Shown piece by piece: positions 36,372-44,459 of a stretch of DNA of 64,000 nt. Position 1 is the first letter of the stretch. The number at the start of each line of letters is the position of its first letter. A program made the translations under genes and the position numbers. This stretch comes from Hasllibacter sp. MH4015 (GTDB taxonomy: Bacteria > Pseudomonadota > Alphaproteobacteria > Rhodobacterales > Rhodobacteraceae), in contig NZ_JAHTBK010000001.1 of the NCBI RefSeq assembly GCF_020177575.1, positions 1,423,875-1,487,874 of the forward strand, written 5' to 3'. A model generated the notes under the pieces. It was not told the DNA's origin, ran no database searches, and was given only the letters and a program-made list of their open reading frames with translations.

Positions 36372-36506
36372 GGGTGAATGCTCCGTTCGTTCGATTTGCC
36401 CGCACGGTAATGCTGCAGGTGCGAGATGAACAGGGCGGAGCGCCACATTCCCGGATGCCCGGAAGACAACCGGGCGCGCGCGGCGTTCGTGTGCTGGGAG
36501 CGGGAC

Positions 36507-36582
36507 AAAAAAAACCCTGGCACAAGGCCAGGGTTAAGTCATTGAGGCAGGTTTCATACAGGCAAGAAACCTATCGAGCAGT
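36507..36582 (-). ncRNA. Candidate small regulatory RNA (unnamed)
   Basis: On the minus strand a sigma-70-like promoter (TTGGAC, 18-base spacer, TATAAA; -10 at 36594-36589) is followed seven bases later by a compact transcript. Its first hairpin has 7-bp arms AGGTTTC and GAAACCT with a 10-base loop (36549-36572). A short single-stranded segment leads to a strong terminator: AACCCTGGC, five-base loop, GCCAGGGTT, then eight T (36535 down to 36507). Predicted length is about 76 bases. No ORF of sense is present. The long U tail suits Hfq binding, and hfq is in this window. Family unknown to me. Confidence 0.7.
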
Positions 36583-36588
36583 GACCCC

Positions 36589-36618
36589 TTTATAAGCAAT
36601 GACTTGGCCCTTGTCCAA
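36589..36618 (-). promoter_or_regulatory. Sigma-70-type promoter of the small RNA candidate
   Basis: Minus-strand -35 TTGGAC and -10 TATAAA separated by 18 bases (17 if TTATAA is taken as -10). It is close to consensus in an otherwise GC-rich region and points at the terminator at 36507-36535. Confidence 0.6.
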
Positions 36619-36697
36619 CCGAAAAGTTTGCCCTTCCCGGCAGGCAGGGATAGCCTTGATCCATAACAAAATCGAGCCGCAGGAGGATTGTTCGCAG

Positions 36698-38503
36698 ATG
36701 CAGACGAATTGTTTCAGGAAAGGTGCGGCACTTGCGGCGCTGACACTCGGTCTGGCCAATATGGGCTTGGCGGACGCCACCCATGGTGTCGCGATGTACG
36801 GGGAGCCGGCGCTGCCGGCGGATTACACCCATCTGCCCTATGCGAACCCCGACGCGCCCACGGGCGGACGAATCGTCACGGGCGAGGTTGGTTCCTTCGA
36901 TTCGCTCAACCCGCATATCCGCGAAGGCTCCGTCCCCTGGCAGCTGCGATTCCTCGCCTACGAATCGCTGCTTGGCCGGTCCTGGGACGAGCCGTTCACG
37001 CTTTACGGCCTGCTCGCGGAATCCGTGGAGATTGCGGACGACAACACATGGGTGGAATTTACGCTGCGCCCGGAAGCCGCGTTTTCCGATGGCAGCCCCG
37101 TCACGGTCGAGGATGTGATCTGGTCCTACGAGACGCTCGGGACAGAGGGCCATCCTCGCTATCTTGGCGCGTGGAGCCGGGTCGAAAGTCTTGAAGCCGT
37201 GGGCGAGCGCACCGTGCGTTTCACCCTGGCGGAAGCGGATCGCGAATTGGCGATGATCATGGGCTATCGCCCGATCCTGCAAGCCGCCCAATGGGAGGAT
37301 CAGGATTTCTTTGAAAGCGGCCTCGACACGATCCCGATCACTACTGCCCCCTACATCATCGACGATTTCGAGGCCGGGCGATATCTCTCCCTGCGGCGCA
37401 ATCCCGATTACTGGGGTGCGGACATTCCGTTCCGGCGCGGCACCAATGTGATCGACGAGATCCGCATGGAGTTCTTCGCCGACGGCACCGCGATGCGGGA
37501 GGCGTTCACCTCCGGCATTGTCACGACCATGCGGGAAACGTCGGCACAGGCCTGGGCGGAGGATTACGATTTCCCGCGGGTTCAAAATGGGGAGGTCGAA
37601 TTGGCCGAAGTCGCCCACCAGCGGCCGTCGGGCATGACCGGGTATGTCATGAATACGCGCCGCCCGCTCTTCTCCGACTGGCGGGTGCGCGAGGCGATGA
37701 TCCAGGCGTTCAACTTCGAATTCATCAACCAGACCGTGAATGGTGGGGTGGATCCGCGCATCACGTCGCCGTTCTCCAACTCGCCCCTGTCAATGGAACC
37801 GGGGCCGGCTGAGGGGCGGGTGGCCGAATTCCTCGAACCGTTCGCGGAGGATTTGCTGCCGGGCGCGATCGAGGGTTATGAATTGCCCGTCTCCGACGGA
37901 TCGGAACGCAACCGGAGCGGTATCCGGCGCGCCATCGAGTTGATGGAGGAGGCGGGATACGAGCTGGTTGACGGGGTGATGACCGGCCCCGATGGCCCCG
38001 TGACCTTCGAGATCCTGTTGCAGACCGGATCGTCGGAAAATGACGCGATCACCAACATCTACACCGAGGCGCTGGATCGGCTTGGCATTGATGTGGAGGT
38101 CACGCGGGTTGACAGTGCCCAGTTCCGCGAACGGCGCGATGTCTATGATTTCGACATGATCTACTACCGCTGGGGTCTGTCGATGTCCCCCGGCAACGAG
38201 CAGCGCAACTACTGGGGCTGCGAGGTGGCAGAGCAGGAGGGAGGTCGTAACCTCCACGGCGGTTGCAACCCGGCGATCGAGGCGATGATCGACCAGCTGC
38301 TGAATTCCGCTGACCAGGCCGATTACCGTGCGGCGGTTCAGGCGCTGGACCGCGTCCTGATTTCGGAACGCTACGTGGTGCCGTTTCACCACAACCCGAT
38401 CAGCCGCCTGGCCTTCAACGCGGAGCTGAACTTCCCTGACTATATCCCGATTTACGGGGACTGGATCGGCTGGCAGCCGGATGTCTGGTGGGTCGAGGAA
38501 TGA
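36698..38503 (+). CDS. Family-5 extracellular solute-binding protein (YejA-like)
   Basis: 601 residues; periplasmic receptor of an oligopeptide/microcin-C-type ABC importer. Signal peptide MQTNCFRKGAALAALTLGLA NMG-LADA, then HGVAMYGEPALPADYTHLPY and PDAPTGGRIVTGEVGSFDSL, the SBP_bac_5 opening seen in YejA. Later come FDMIYYRWGLSMSPGNEQRNYWG and RYVVPFHHNPISRLAF. The ATG at 36698 has AGGAGGA ten bases upstream. No yejB, yejE or ATPase gene follows: the downstream neighbour is DUF502 on the other strand. This is an orphan binding protein that must use a permease encoded elsewhere. Confidence 0.87.
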   Translation: MQTNCFRKGAALAALTLGLANMGLADATHGVAMYGEPALPADYTHLPYANPDAPTGGRIVTGEVGSFDSLNPHIREGSVPWQLRFLAYESLLGRSWDEPFTLYGLLAESVEIADDNTWVEFTLRPEAAFSDGSPVTVEDVIWSYETLGTEGHPRYLGAWSRVESLEAVGERTVRFTLAEADRELAMIMGYRPILQAAQWEDQDFFESGLDTIPITTAPYIIDDFEAGRYLSLRRNPDYWGADIPFRRGTNVIDEIRMEFFADGTAMREAFTSGIVTTMRETSAQAWAEDYDFPRVQNGEVELAEVAHQRPSGMTGYVMNTRRPLFSDWRVREAMIQAFNFEFINQTVNGGVDPRITSPFSNSPLSMEPGPAEGRVAEFLEPFAEDLLPGAIEGYELPVSDGSERNRSGIRRAIELMEEAGYELVDGVMTGPDGPVTFEILLQTGSSENDAITNIYTEALDRLGIDVEVTRVDSAQFRERRDVYDFDMIYYRWGLSMSPGNEQRNYWGCEVAEQEGGRNLHGGCNPAIEAMIDQLLNSADQADYRAAVQALDRVLISERYVVPFHHNPISRLAFNAELNFPDYIPIYGDWIGWQPDVWWVEE

Positions 38504-38520
38504 GGGGGGGATAGGCGGGG

Positions 38521-38541
38521 CGCGCCGGGCGTACCGGCGCG
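38521..38541. terminator. Hairpin after the solute-binding-protein gene
   Basis: Perfect 8-bp inverted repeat CGCGCCGG and CCGGCGCG around a 5-base loop, 18 bases past the stop codon. It lies directly before the intergenic repeat copy at 38553-38605. Likely part of the 3'-end structure. Confidence 0.5.
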
Positions 38542-38552
38542 ACGGTCTTCAA

Positions 38553-38605
38553 GCGAGGGGCCAGCCCCTCGCGCTCCCCGGGATATTTTTGGCACATGGA
38601 AGACG
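38553..38605 (+). repeat. Intergenic hairpin repeat, copy 1
   Basis: A GC-rich hairpin (GCGAGGGG, loop, CCCCTCGC; 38553-38572) is followed by a conserved tail with CCCCGGGATATTTTTGGCAC and ATGGAAGAC. The same tail, with an analogous GC hairpin before it, recurs in inverted orientation at 59755-59816 and, more diverged, at 63341-63383. All three lie directly downstream of a gene (here the solute-binding protein), so the hairpin plus T run may act as a transcription terminator spread as a REP-like element. Confidence 0.7.
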
Positions 38606-38674
38606 GGGCCGGGGGGAAACTGGCAAGCGGCGGTGGCGCGCGTTAACCTTGATGGAGTGTGACTTGCGGCGCGG

Positions 38675-39382
38675 CTATTCTGCCGCGTCCGGCAATTGCT
38701 CCGTCGGCCGCGTCGGGTCTTGGGAATTGGGATAGACGAGACCCGCCGAGATGATCAGCTTGGCCGAATCCTCCACGCTCATATCCAACACGATCACGTC
38801 CTTCTTGGGGATGAACAGCAGAAACCCGGATGTCGGGTTGGGCGTGGTGGGCAGGAAGACCGACACCATATCCTCGGGCGCGCGGGCCGCGATTTCACCC
38901 TTGGCAGTGGTGGAGATGAAGGCGATGGCCCAGATCCCCTTGCGCGGATACTCGACCAGGCACGCCTTGTCGAAATTCTGCTGGCCCTGTTGCAGGATCG
39001 TCTCTGCGATCTGCTTCAGGCCGGAATAGAGCGTGCGGATCAGCGGGATGGACAAGACAAGCGATTCCGCCCACCGGATCATCGACCGCCCGATCAGCCC
39101 CTTGGCCATCCACCCCACCATGATGGTGAAGAGCAGGAACGTCACCACGCCGATGCCGCGGATATTGATCTCGATCCCCGTCCAGCGGTTGATGAGCATC
39201 GCCGGGTTATAGGCGTCGGGGATGAACGGCAGGACCCATGAATCGATCCAACCCGTGAGCGACCAGATCAGCCAGACCGTGATCCCGATCGGCGCGATCA
39301 CGATGAGCCCCGTCAGGAAGCTCGACCGGATCGAGCCGAGAAAACGGCGCTTCGGGGGCTGATTGGGATCAGGCAGTTGCAT
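38675..39382 (-). CDS. DUF502 family inner-membrane protein
   Basis: 235 residues. Two hydrophobic segments near the N-terminus (LTGLIVIAPIGITVWLIWSL and IGVVTFLLFTIMVGWMAKGL), with WIDSWVLPFIPDAYNP between them. Then comes the DUF502 signature IPLIRTLYSGLKQIAETILQ and VSVFLPTTPNPTSGFLLFIP, followed by DVIVLDMSVEDSAKLIISAG. The family is widespread in bacteria and unassigned in function; LIAM-type domains in plants are related. It stands alone between the solute-binding protein and psuG. Confidence 0.88.
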   Translation of the reverse strand: MQLPDPNQPPKRRFLGSIRSSFLTGLIVIAPIGITVWLIWSLTGWIDSWVLPFIPDAYNPAMLINRWTGIEINIRGIGVVTFLLFTIMVGWMAKGLIGRSMIRWAESLVLSIPLIRTLYSGLKQIAETILQQGQQNFDKACLVEYPRKGIWAIAFISTTAKGEIAARAPEDMVSVFLPTTPNPTSGFLLFIPKKDVIVLDMSVEDSAKLIISAGLVYPNSQDPTRPTEQLPDAAE

Positions 39383-39472
39383 GGGGTCGGCGGAACTCGG
39401 GCGAAGACTGGTCTGACATGTATCTAGGCAGGCGCGTGGGGCGGCACAAGCGTCGGTTCGCGGACAAGCCGT

Positions 39473-40384
39473 TTACGCCGGTAATGCGCCCGCAATTTGG
39501 GCGGCAAGGCGCGCGTTGTTGCGCACCAGCGCGATATTTGCGGTAAGCGTCGCACCTTCCGTCAGCTCGAACAGCCGTTGCAGCAGGAACGGGGTGACGG
39601 CCTTGCCGGTGATGCCTTTTTCCTCCGCCTCCGTCTGCGCCCGTGCGATGAGCGGAAGAAGCGTCTCAGCGGGGATCTCCGCCTCCTGAGGAATCGGGTT
39701 GGTGACAAGCTGGCCACCCGGCAGGCCAAGGCGCGCCCGCATGCGATGGGCGGCGGCGATCTCGCTGGCCGTGTCGAGGCGTAGGGGAGTGCCCAGGCCG
39801 CTGTCCCGGCTCCAGAAGGCGGGGATTGCATCCTGGCGGAAGGTGATGACCGGCACGCCGAGGGTTTCGAGTACTTCAAGCGTCTTGGGAATGTCGAGGA
39901 TCGCCTTGGGGCCGGCCGCAACGACACTGACGGGTGTCCGGGACAATTCGGTGAGGTCGGCGGAGATGTCAAAGCTCCGCTCCGCGCCCTGATGCACGCC
40001 GCCGATACCGCCCGTGGCAAAGACAGCGATGTCGGCAAGGGCGGCACAGATCATTGTCGCGGCCACGGTCGTCGCCCCGATACCGCCCGTGGCAAGGCAC
40101 ACGGCGAGGTCCGCGCGGCTGAGCTTGGCAGCGTTCCGTGTTTGGGCGAGCGTTTCCAGTTCAGTATCGTCCAGCCCGATATGGATCCTGCCTTCCATCA
40201 CCGCGATGGTCGCGGGCGCCGCCCCGTTGCGGCGGATATCGCCTTCCACCAAGCGCGCGGTCTCGAGGTTCTGGGGATACGGCATGCCGTGGGTAATGAT
40301 CGTCGATTCTAACGCAACGATCGGGGTGCCCGCGGCGCGGGCGACGGCGATCTCGGCGGAAAAATGGAGGGGCAGGTCGGTCAA
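39473..40384 (-). CDS. psuG: Pseudouridine-5'-phosphate glycosidase
   Basis: 303 residues; splits pseudouridine 5'-phosphate into uracil and ribose 5-phosphate. Family motifs: VALESTIITHGMPYPQNLE near residue 23, AVCLATGGIGATTVAATMI, VFATGGIGGVHQGAERSFDI, and later GPKAILDIPKTLEVLETLGV and ANIALVRNNARLAAQIA. The start is TTG at 40384, whose last two bases form part of the psuK stop (TTGA). The frame and spacing make this a coupled second gene of psuK-psuG. No nucleoside transporter is adjacent. Confidence 0.92.
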   Translation of the reverse strand: MTDLPLHFSAEIAVARAAGTPIVALESTIITHGMPYPQNLETARLVEGDIRRNGAAPATIAVMEGRIHIGLDDTELETLAQTRNAAKLSRADLAVCLATGGIGATTVAATMICAALADIAVFATGGIGGVHQGAERSFDISADLTELSRTPVSVVAAGPKAILDIPKTLEVLETLGVPVITFRQDAIPAFWSRDSGLGTPLRLDTASEIAAAHRMRARLGLPGGQLVTNPIPQEAEIPAETLLPLIARAQTEAEEKGITGKAVTPFLLQRLFELTEGATLTANIALVRNNARLAAQIAGALPA

Positions 40385-41268
40385 AACGGAGTCTCTCCGG
40401 ACACATATGTGGCGGCGGCGCGCAGGGCGGTGCCAAGCGCGGTTTCGGGGTCTGCGCCGGCATGTTCGGCGCTGATATGGCCCGCCATGAATGTATCCCC
40501 GGCCCCCGTGACCCGGGTGACGAGCACTTCGGGTGGTGTGGCGGTCACGATGTGGGTGTCCCAGGCGAAGGCCGCCTCCGCCCCACTATTTGTGACGGAG
40601 ACGCGGTGGGCGCCGCGCGCGCGCAGGGCAAGGGCCGCTTTCGTGGCGTCGGGCTGTGGCGCCTTCAGCAGTAGCCCCGCCTCCTCAAGATTGACGTAAA
40701 GCGTTGCCCGCGTGGCATCGAGGAACGGCAGCAGGCGCAGGGCCTTGCCGGGGGAGGCGGGCGCGACACGCAGATCGGCGGCCGCGAAATGGGTGCGGGT
40801 TGCGATATCCGTCAGCAGGCCGACGGTCAGGTTTCCGTCAAGTACGACAATGCCCGGAAACGGATCCGTGCCAAGGGTGCCACGCTCCAACGGGCGCAGG
40901 ATTTTCGCGCCGGCCGCCTCCAGCGAATGGGCATCGGCGATGGCGGCGATCAGGCCGTTTGCGCCTTCCACGGCCATATAGCGGTCCGTCGGCAGATCGG
41001 CCGAGCGATAGATGTGATCGGTGATGAGCCCCAGCGCATCGCAGGCGCGGATCAGCTCCGCCCCTTCCTCGTCCTGACCCACAACCGTCAGAAGCGCGGG
41101 TGAAAGGCCGAAACCTTTGAGCGCCATGGCTATATTGAGCGCCACGCCACCCGGTAGGCGCGTGATCCGCCCCGGCACGTCGGAGCCTTCGCGCATTACC
41201 GACGGGCTGCGCCCGATGATGTCCCACAGGACCGCGCCGATACACAGGATGTCGGGTGTCTTCGCCAT
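40381..41268 (-). CDS. psuK: PfkB-family carbohydrate kinase, probable pseudouridine kinase
   Basis: 295 residues of the ribokinase/PfkB fold. It starts MAKTPDILCIGAVLWDIIGR, has the substrate motif RLPGGVALNIAMALKGFG, and the C-terminal PfkB signature VTRVTGAGDTFMAGHISAEH, in which the Asp of GAGD is the catalytic base. Specificity for pseudouridine is inferred from tight coupling to psuG. ATG 41268 is preceded by AGAGAGG; in-frame codons upstream to 41382 lack sense. First gene of the two-gene operon. Confidence 0.88.
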   Translation of the reverse strand: MAKTPDILCIGAVLWDIIGRSPSVMREGSDVPGRITRLPGGVALNIAMALKGFGLSPALLTVVGQDEEGAELIRACDALGLITDHIYRSADLPTDRYMAVEGANGLIAAIADAHSLEAAGAKILRPLERGTLGTDPFPGIVVLDGNLTVGLLTDIATRTHFAAADLRVAPASPGKALRLLPFLDATRATLYVNLEEAGLLLKAPQPDATKAALALRARGAHRVSVTNSGAEAAFAWDTHIVTATPPEVLVTRVTGAGDTFMAGHISAEHAGADPETALGTALRAAATYVSGETPF

Positions 41269-41434
41269 GGCCCTCTCTTGCCTGCCCCGTCCCGCGCCCG
41301 CAAGCGTTGCGCGCGGCATCTTGCCCAAAAACCGACACCCATGGCGCGCTAGTCGGGGGCAGGCGTGGCTGGGGGCTTGCATCGTATCGCCATCTCCCCT
41401 AATGGACCCCCACTTCTCAGGCGAAGGCGGGCTT

Positions 41435-41452
41435 CCGGGGCAAATTCCCCGG
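41435..41452 (+). promoter_or_regulatory. Hairpin in the rpsB leader
   Basis: Perfect 6-bp arms CCGGGG and CCCCGG around CAAATT, 65 bases before the rpsB start. The 248-base psuK-rpsB gap must contain the rpsB promoter and leader. Ribosomal-protein S2 genes are often autoregulated through leader structure; whether this hairpin does that is unproven. Confidence 0.4.
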
Positions 41453-41516
41453 GTCGGTCCACCGGTTGGAGCAATCCTATCCTTCGCCCTACGCGCAAAC
41501 CGGAAAGGAATATGGC

Positions 41517-42347
41517 ATGGCGCTTCCCGAATTCTCCATGCGTCAGCTTCTTGAAGCTGGCGTTCACTTTGGCCACCAGACGCAACGCTGGAACCCCCGT
41601 ATGGGCGAGTTCATCTATGGCGACCGCAACGGTATCCACATCATCGACCTCACGCAGACCCACCCGATGCTGGAGCAGGCGCTTCAGGTCGTGCGCGAAA
41701 CCGTCGCCAAGGGTGGCCGGATTCTTTTCGTCGGCACCAAGCGCCAGGCGCAGAAGCCCATCGCCGAGGCGGCCGAACGCTGCGCGCAGTATTACATGAA
41801 CCACCGCTGGCTCGGCGGCACGCTGACCAACTGGAAAACCGTGTCGAACTCCATCTCCCGCCTCAAGGAGATTGATGAGAAGACGGCGGATGGATCCCTC
41901 GAAGGTCTGACCAAGAAAGAACGTCTGGGCATGGAGCGGGACCAGACCAAGCTGCAGGCGTCGCTTGGCGGTATCCGCGAAATGGGTGGCCTGCCTGACC
42001 TGATCTTCGTGATCGACGTCAACAAAGAAGACCTGGCGATTGCCGAAGCCAAGAAGCTGGGTATTCCGGTCGTGGCCGTGGTCGACACCAATTGCTCGCC
42101 CGATGGTGTGGATTACATCATCCCCGGCAATGACGACGCGGCGCGCGCGATTGCGCTCTACTGCGATCTGATCTCCCGCGCGGCGCTCGATGGTATGACC
42201 ACGCAGATGGAGACCGCCGGTGTCGATCTGGGTGCGCTTGAGGAAGGGTCCGTCGAGGAGGCGCTGAGCGAAGAAGCGCCCGCCGCCGAGGCTGCAGCCG
42301 ACGCGCCGGCCGAAGAGGCCCCCGCCGAGACGCCCGCCGAAAGCTGA
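41517..42347 (+). CDS. rpsB: 30S ribosomal protein S2
   Basis: 276 residues. [20 protein letters not shown], then [51 protein letters not shown] and [20 protein letters not shown] are diagnostic S2 blocks. The C-terminus carries an extra acidic, Ala/Glu/Pro-rich tail (about residues 240-276, [16 protein letters not shown]) found in several alphaproteobacteria. ATG 41517 is preceded by GGAAAGGAA. tsf follows after 91 bases with a hairpin between. Confidence 0.98.
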   Translation: MALPEFSMRQLLEAGVHFGHQTQRWNPRMGEFIYGDRNGIHIIDLTQTHPMLEQALQVVRETVAKGGRILFVGTKRQAQKPIAEAAERCAQYYMNHRWLGGTLTNWKTVSNSISRLKEIDEKTADGSLEGLTKKERLGMERDQTKLQASLGGIREMGGLPDLIFVIDVNKEDLAIAEAKKLGIPVVAVVDTNCSPDGVDYIIPGNDDAARAIALYCDLISRAALDGMTTQMETAGVDLGALEEGSVEEALSEEAPAAEAAADAPAEEAPAETPAES

Positions 42348-42375
42348 GGCCCACGCGTCACAGGAACTGACATGA

Positions 42376-42411
42376 GGATCGGGGGGAACCGTAAGAAGCG
42401 TCCCCCGATCC
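42376..42411 (+). terminator. Hairpin between rpsB and tsf (attenuator-like)
   Basis: GGATCGGGGGGA (42376-42387) pairs with TCCCCCGATCC (42401-42411) over 11 bp with one bulged G. No T run follows (GATATTCCCC), so it more likely attenuates or stabilises the rpsB mRNA than fully terminates. Confidence 0.5.
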
Positions 42412-42438
42412 GATATTCCCCATTTCAGGAGACATGAC

Positions 42439-43314
42439 ATGGCAATCACCGCAAGCATGGTGAAAGAACTGCGCGACTCGACCGGCGCAGGCATGATGGA
42501 CGCCAAGAAGGCGCTGACCGAGACCGATGGCGACATGGACGCCGCCGTTGACTGGCTGCGCACCAAGGGTCTGGCGAAAGCCGCCAAGAAATCCGGCCGC
42601 ACCGCCGCAGAGGGCCTTGTGGCCGTCACCGTGGATGGGTCTACGGGCGTGGCCGTCGAAGTGAATTCCGAGACCGATTTCGTCGGCAAGAACGCGGAAT
42701 TCCAGCAGATGGTGGCTGGCATCGCCAAAGCCGCCGTCACCGCCGACGATCTCGATGCGCTTCTGGCCGCCGATATGGGTGGCAAATCCGTCGCTGATAC
42801 CGTGACCGACAAGATCGCCACGATCGGTGAGAACATGGGCGTGCGCCGCATGGCGAAGCTGGAGGGCGAAAACGTCGTCTCCTACGTCCACAACGCGGCC
42901 GCAGAAGGAATGGGAAAGATCGGCGTTCTCGTCGCTTACACGGGCGGCGATGCGGGTTTCGCCAAGCAGGTCGCGATGCATGTCGCCGCCGTGAACCCGG
43001 CTTCGCTGAGCGAGGATGATCTGGACCCCGCCGTGGTCGAGAAGGAAAAGCAGGTCCAGATGGACATCGCGCGCGAAAGCGGCAAGCCGGAGCAGGTCAT
43101 CGAGAAGATGATCGTGGGCCGGATGAAGAAGTACATGGCCGAAGTGACGCTGGTGAACCAATCCTTCGTCGTGAACCCCGATCTGACCGTGGGCGACGCG
43201 GCGAAAGAGGCGGGCGCCGAGATCACCGGCTTTGTCCGCCTTGAAGTGGGTGAAGGCATCGAAGTGGTGAAGGAAGACTTCGCCGCGGAGGTCGCAAAAG
43301 CCGCACAGGGATAA
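42439..43314 (+). CDS. tsf: Translation elongation factor Ts
   Basis: 291 residues; nucleotide exchange factor for EF-Tu. N-terminal UBA-like domain [20 protein letters not shown], the EF-Tu-contact motif [12 protein letters not shown], then [14 protein letters not shown] and [18 protein letters not shown]. Length and block order are normal. ATG 42439 is preceded by TTCAGGAGACATGAC. It follows rpsB in the standard rpsB-tsf order and ends before a good terminator at 43379-43406. Confidence 0.98.
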   Translation: MAITASMVKELRDSTGAGMMDAKKALTETDGDMDAAVDWLRTKGLAKAAKKSGRTAAEGLVAVTVDGSTGVAVEVNSETDFVGKNAEFQQMVAGIAKAAVTADDLDALLAADMGGKSVADTVTDKIATIGENMGVRRMAKLEGENVVSYVHNAAAEGMGKIGVLVAYTGGDAGFAKQVAMHVAAVNPASLSEDDLDPAVVEKEKQVQMDIARESGKPEQVIEKMIVGRMKKYMAEVTLVNQSFVVNPDLTVGDAAKEAGAEITGFVRLEVGEGIEVVKEDFAAEVAKAAQG

Positions 43315-43378
43315 GGGTCCAATCGGGCCGCAAAGGACACGCAAAGAACGGACCGTTTCTGTCGAGGGACAGCGAAGA

Positions 43379-43406
43379 CGGGGCAGGGGAGTGATCCTCT
43401 GCCCCG
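43379..43406 (+). terminator. Terminator after tsf
   Basis: 12-bp stem with one G:U pair (CGGGGCAGGGGA, loop GTGA, TCCTCTGCCCCG), followed by GTTTGTT; 65 bases past the tsf stop. Rho-independent type. Confidence 0.75.
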
Positions 43407-43454
43407 GTTTGTTCGTGACGTCAGTGCCGCCTTGAGCGGGCGAAAGCGAGCATG

Positions 43455-43489
43455 ATTACAACCATTAAGGGATTTTTATAGGTTGTAAT
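43455..43489. repeat. AT-rich inverted repeat of unknown role
   Basis: ATTACAACC (43455-43463) and GGTTGTAAT (43481-43489): perfect 9-bp arms around a 17-base AT-rich loop, in the gap between convergent tsf and the TPR-like gene. Composition is strikingly AT-rich compared with the neighbourhood. It does not look like a terminator (no T run outside the stem). Confidence 0.5.
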
Positions 43490-43515
43490 ACGCCCACGGC
43501 GCTGCGCGTCACGGA

Positions 43516-43896
43516 TCAGCTGTTTTCGTCGAGGATCGCCTGAAGCTCCGCCAGGGCCGCATCGGCCTGGCCGGTATCGCGGTAAAGGTCGCGCAGCTTG
43601 AAGCGGATGATGTTGCGCGCCGGCTGATCGTCGGGATATTGCGCCAGCGCCGATTGCAGGATCGGGATGGCTGCGGCTTCTTCACCGCGTTCCTCGAAAA
43701 TCTCCACGATGCCTTCCACGGCAAGGAAGACCGTCGCCTCCTGCTCGGTCGCGAAGCCCACGAATTGCTCGGCGATATCCATGTAGCTCTGGAACAGTTC
43801 GATCCCGGCCATCTCGGCGTCTTGCGCCTGGGCGGTGTAGACGGGGGCCAGCGTCGCGGTGACGCTCAGCAGGCCTGCAGCGATAAGGGTTTTCAT
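43516..43896 (-). CDS. Exported TPR-like protein of the ECF sigma operon
   Basis: 126 residues with a cleavable signal peptide (MKTLIAAGLLSVTATLAPVY, then TAQAQ). The mature part is helical and resembles a short tetratricopeptide unit: EEAAAIPILQSALAQYPDDQ, then RFKLRDLYRDTGQADAALAEL. It is acidic (ending AILDENS). ATG 43896 has CAGGAGAAACTG upstream and overlaps the 3' end of the sigma gene by 4 bases, so it is translationally coupled. It is the third gene of the anti-sigma-like/sigma/TPR set. Function unknown; a periplasmic partner or target of the module is a guess. Confidence 0.75.
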   Translation of the reverse strand: MKTLIAAGLLSVTATLAPVYTAQAQDAEMAGIELFQSYMDIAEQFVGFATEQEATVFLAVEGIVEIFEERGEEAAAIPILQSALAQYPDDQPARNIIRFKLRDLYRDTGQADAALAELQAILDENS

Positions 43897-44459
43897 GTCA
43901 GTTTCTCCTGTTTCATTGGGGAGGTGGCTTGGTTCTTGAGGGTTCGGGTGGCCCGGTGCAGGTGGGCCTTCACGGTGCCTTGGCGGCATCCGAGAATCTC
44001 GGCGGTCTCGGCGGTGTCGAAACCTTCGAAGTATCGCAAAACCACGACTTCGCGTTGGCGCAGGGGCAGGGCGGCAAGGGCGCGCCCGAGATCCCGAAGC
44101 CGGTCAAGGCGGGTGGGATCGGCCGTCGGGTCGGCGATGGTCGCCAGCACATCGTGCGCCTGCGCATCGCCCCAGACCCGGCGCCGCTTGCGGGCCTGTT
44201 CGCGGGCGGAATTGATCGCGACGCGGTAGAGCCATGTCGTCAACCGGGCACGGGGATCGGCGCGCATCCGGCCGTCATGGATGCGCAGGAACACCTCTTG
44301 CACGACATCGTCGGCGGCGGCGTCTTCGCCCAAGATGCCCCACGCCACGCGAAACACGTAGTGCCGATGCCGCTCATAGAGCAGCGTGAGCGCCGCGGGA
44401 TCGCGCGCGGCCCGGGCAAGAAGCGCCCAATCCTCCGCGTGCTGGTCCACGCGGTTCAT
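43893..44459 (-). CDS. ECF-type RNA polymerase sigma factor
   Basis: 188 residues with the two essential ECF regions. Region 2 is TLLYERHRHYVFRVAWGILG, then DAAADDVVQEVFLRIHDG and RARLTTWLYRVAINSAREQARKR. Region 4 is ALPLRQREVVVLRYFEGFDT, then AETAEILGCRQGTVKAHLHRA. No C-terminal extension. Its ATG overlaps the stop of the upstream membrane-protein gene (ATGA). I cannot assign it to a numbered ECF group by eye; it is not accompanied by PhyR/NepR, so it is not the general stress factor EcfG locus. Confidence 0.9.
   Translation of the reverse strand: MNRVDQHAEDWALLARAARDPAALTLLYERHRHYVFRVAWGILGEDAAADDVVQEVFLRIHDGRMRADPRARLTTWLYRVAINSAREQARKRRRVWGDAQAHDVLATIADPTADPTRLDRLRDLGRALAALPLRQREVVVLRYFEGFDTAETAEILGCRQGTVKAHLHRATRTLKNQATSPMKQEKLT

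Noticed and set aside
41318-41334. Fourth copy of the hairpin repeat upstream of psuK
   Set aside because: Only the CATCTTGCC-AAAAA part matches and no GC hairpin adjoins it; similarity may be chance.
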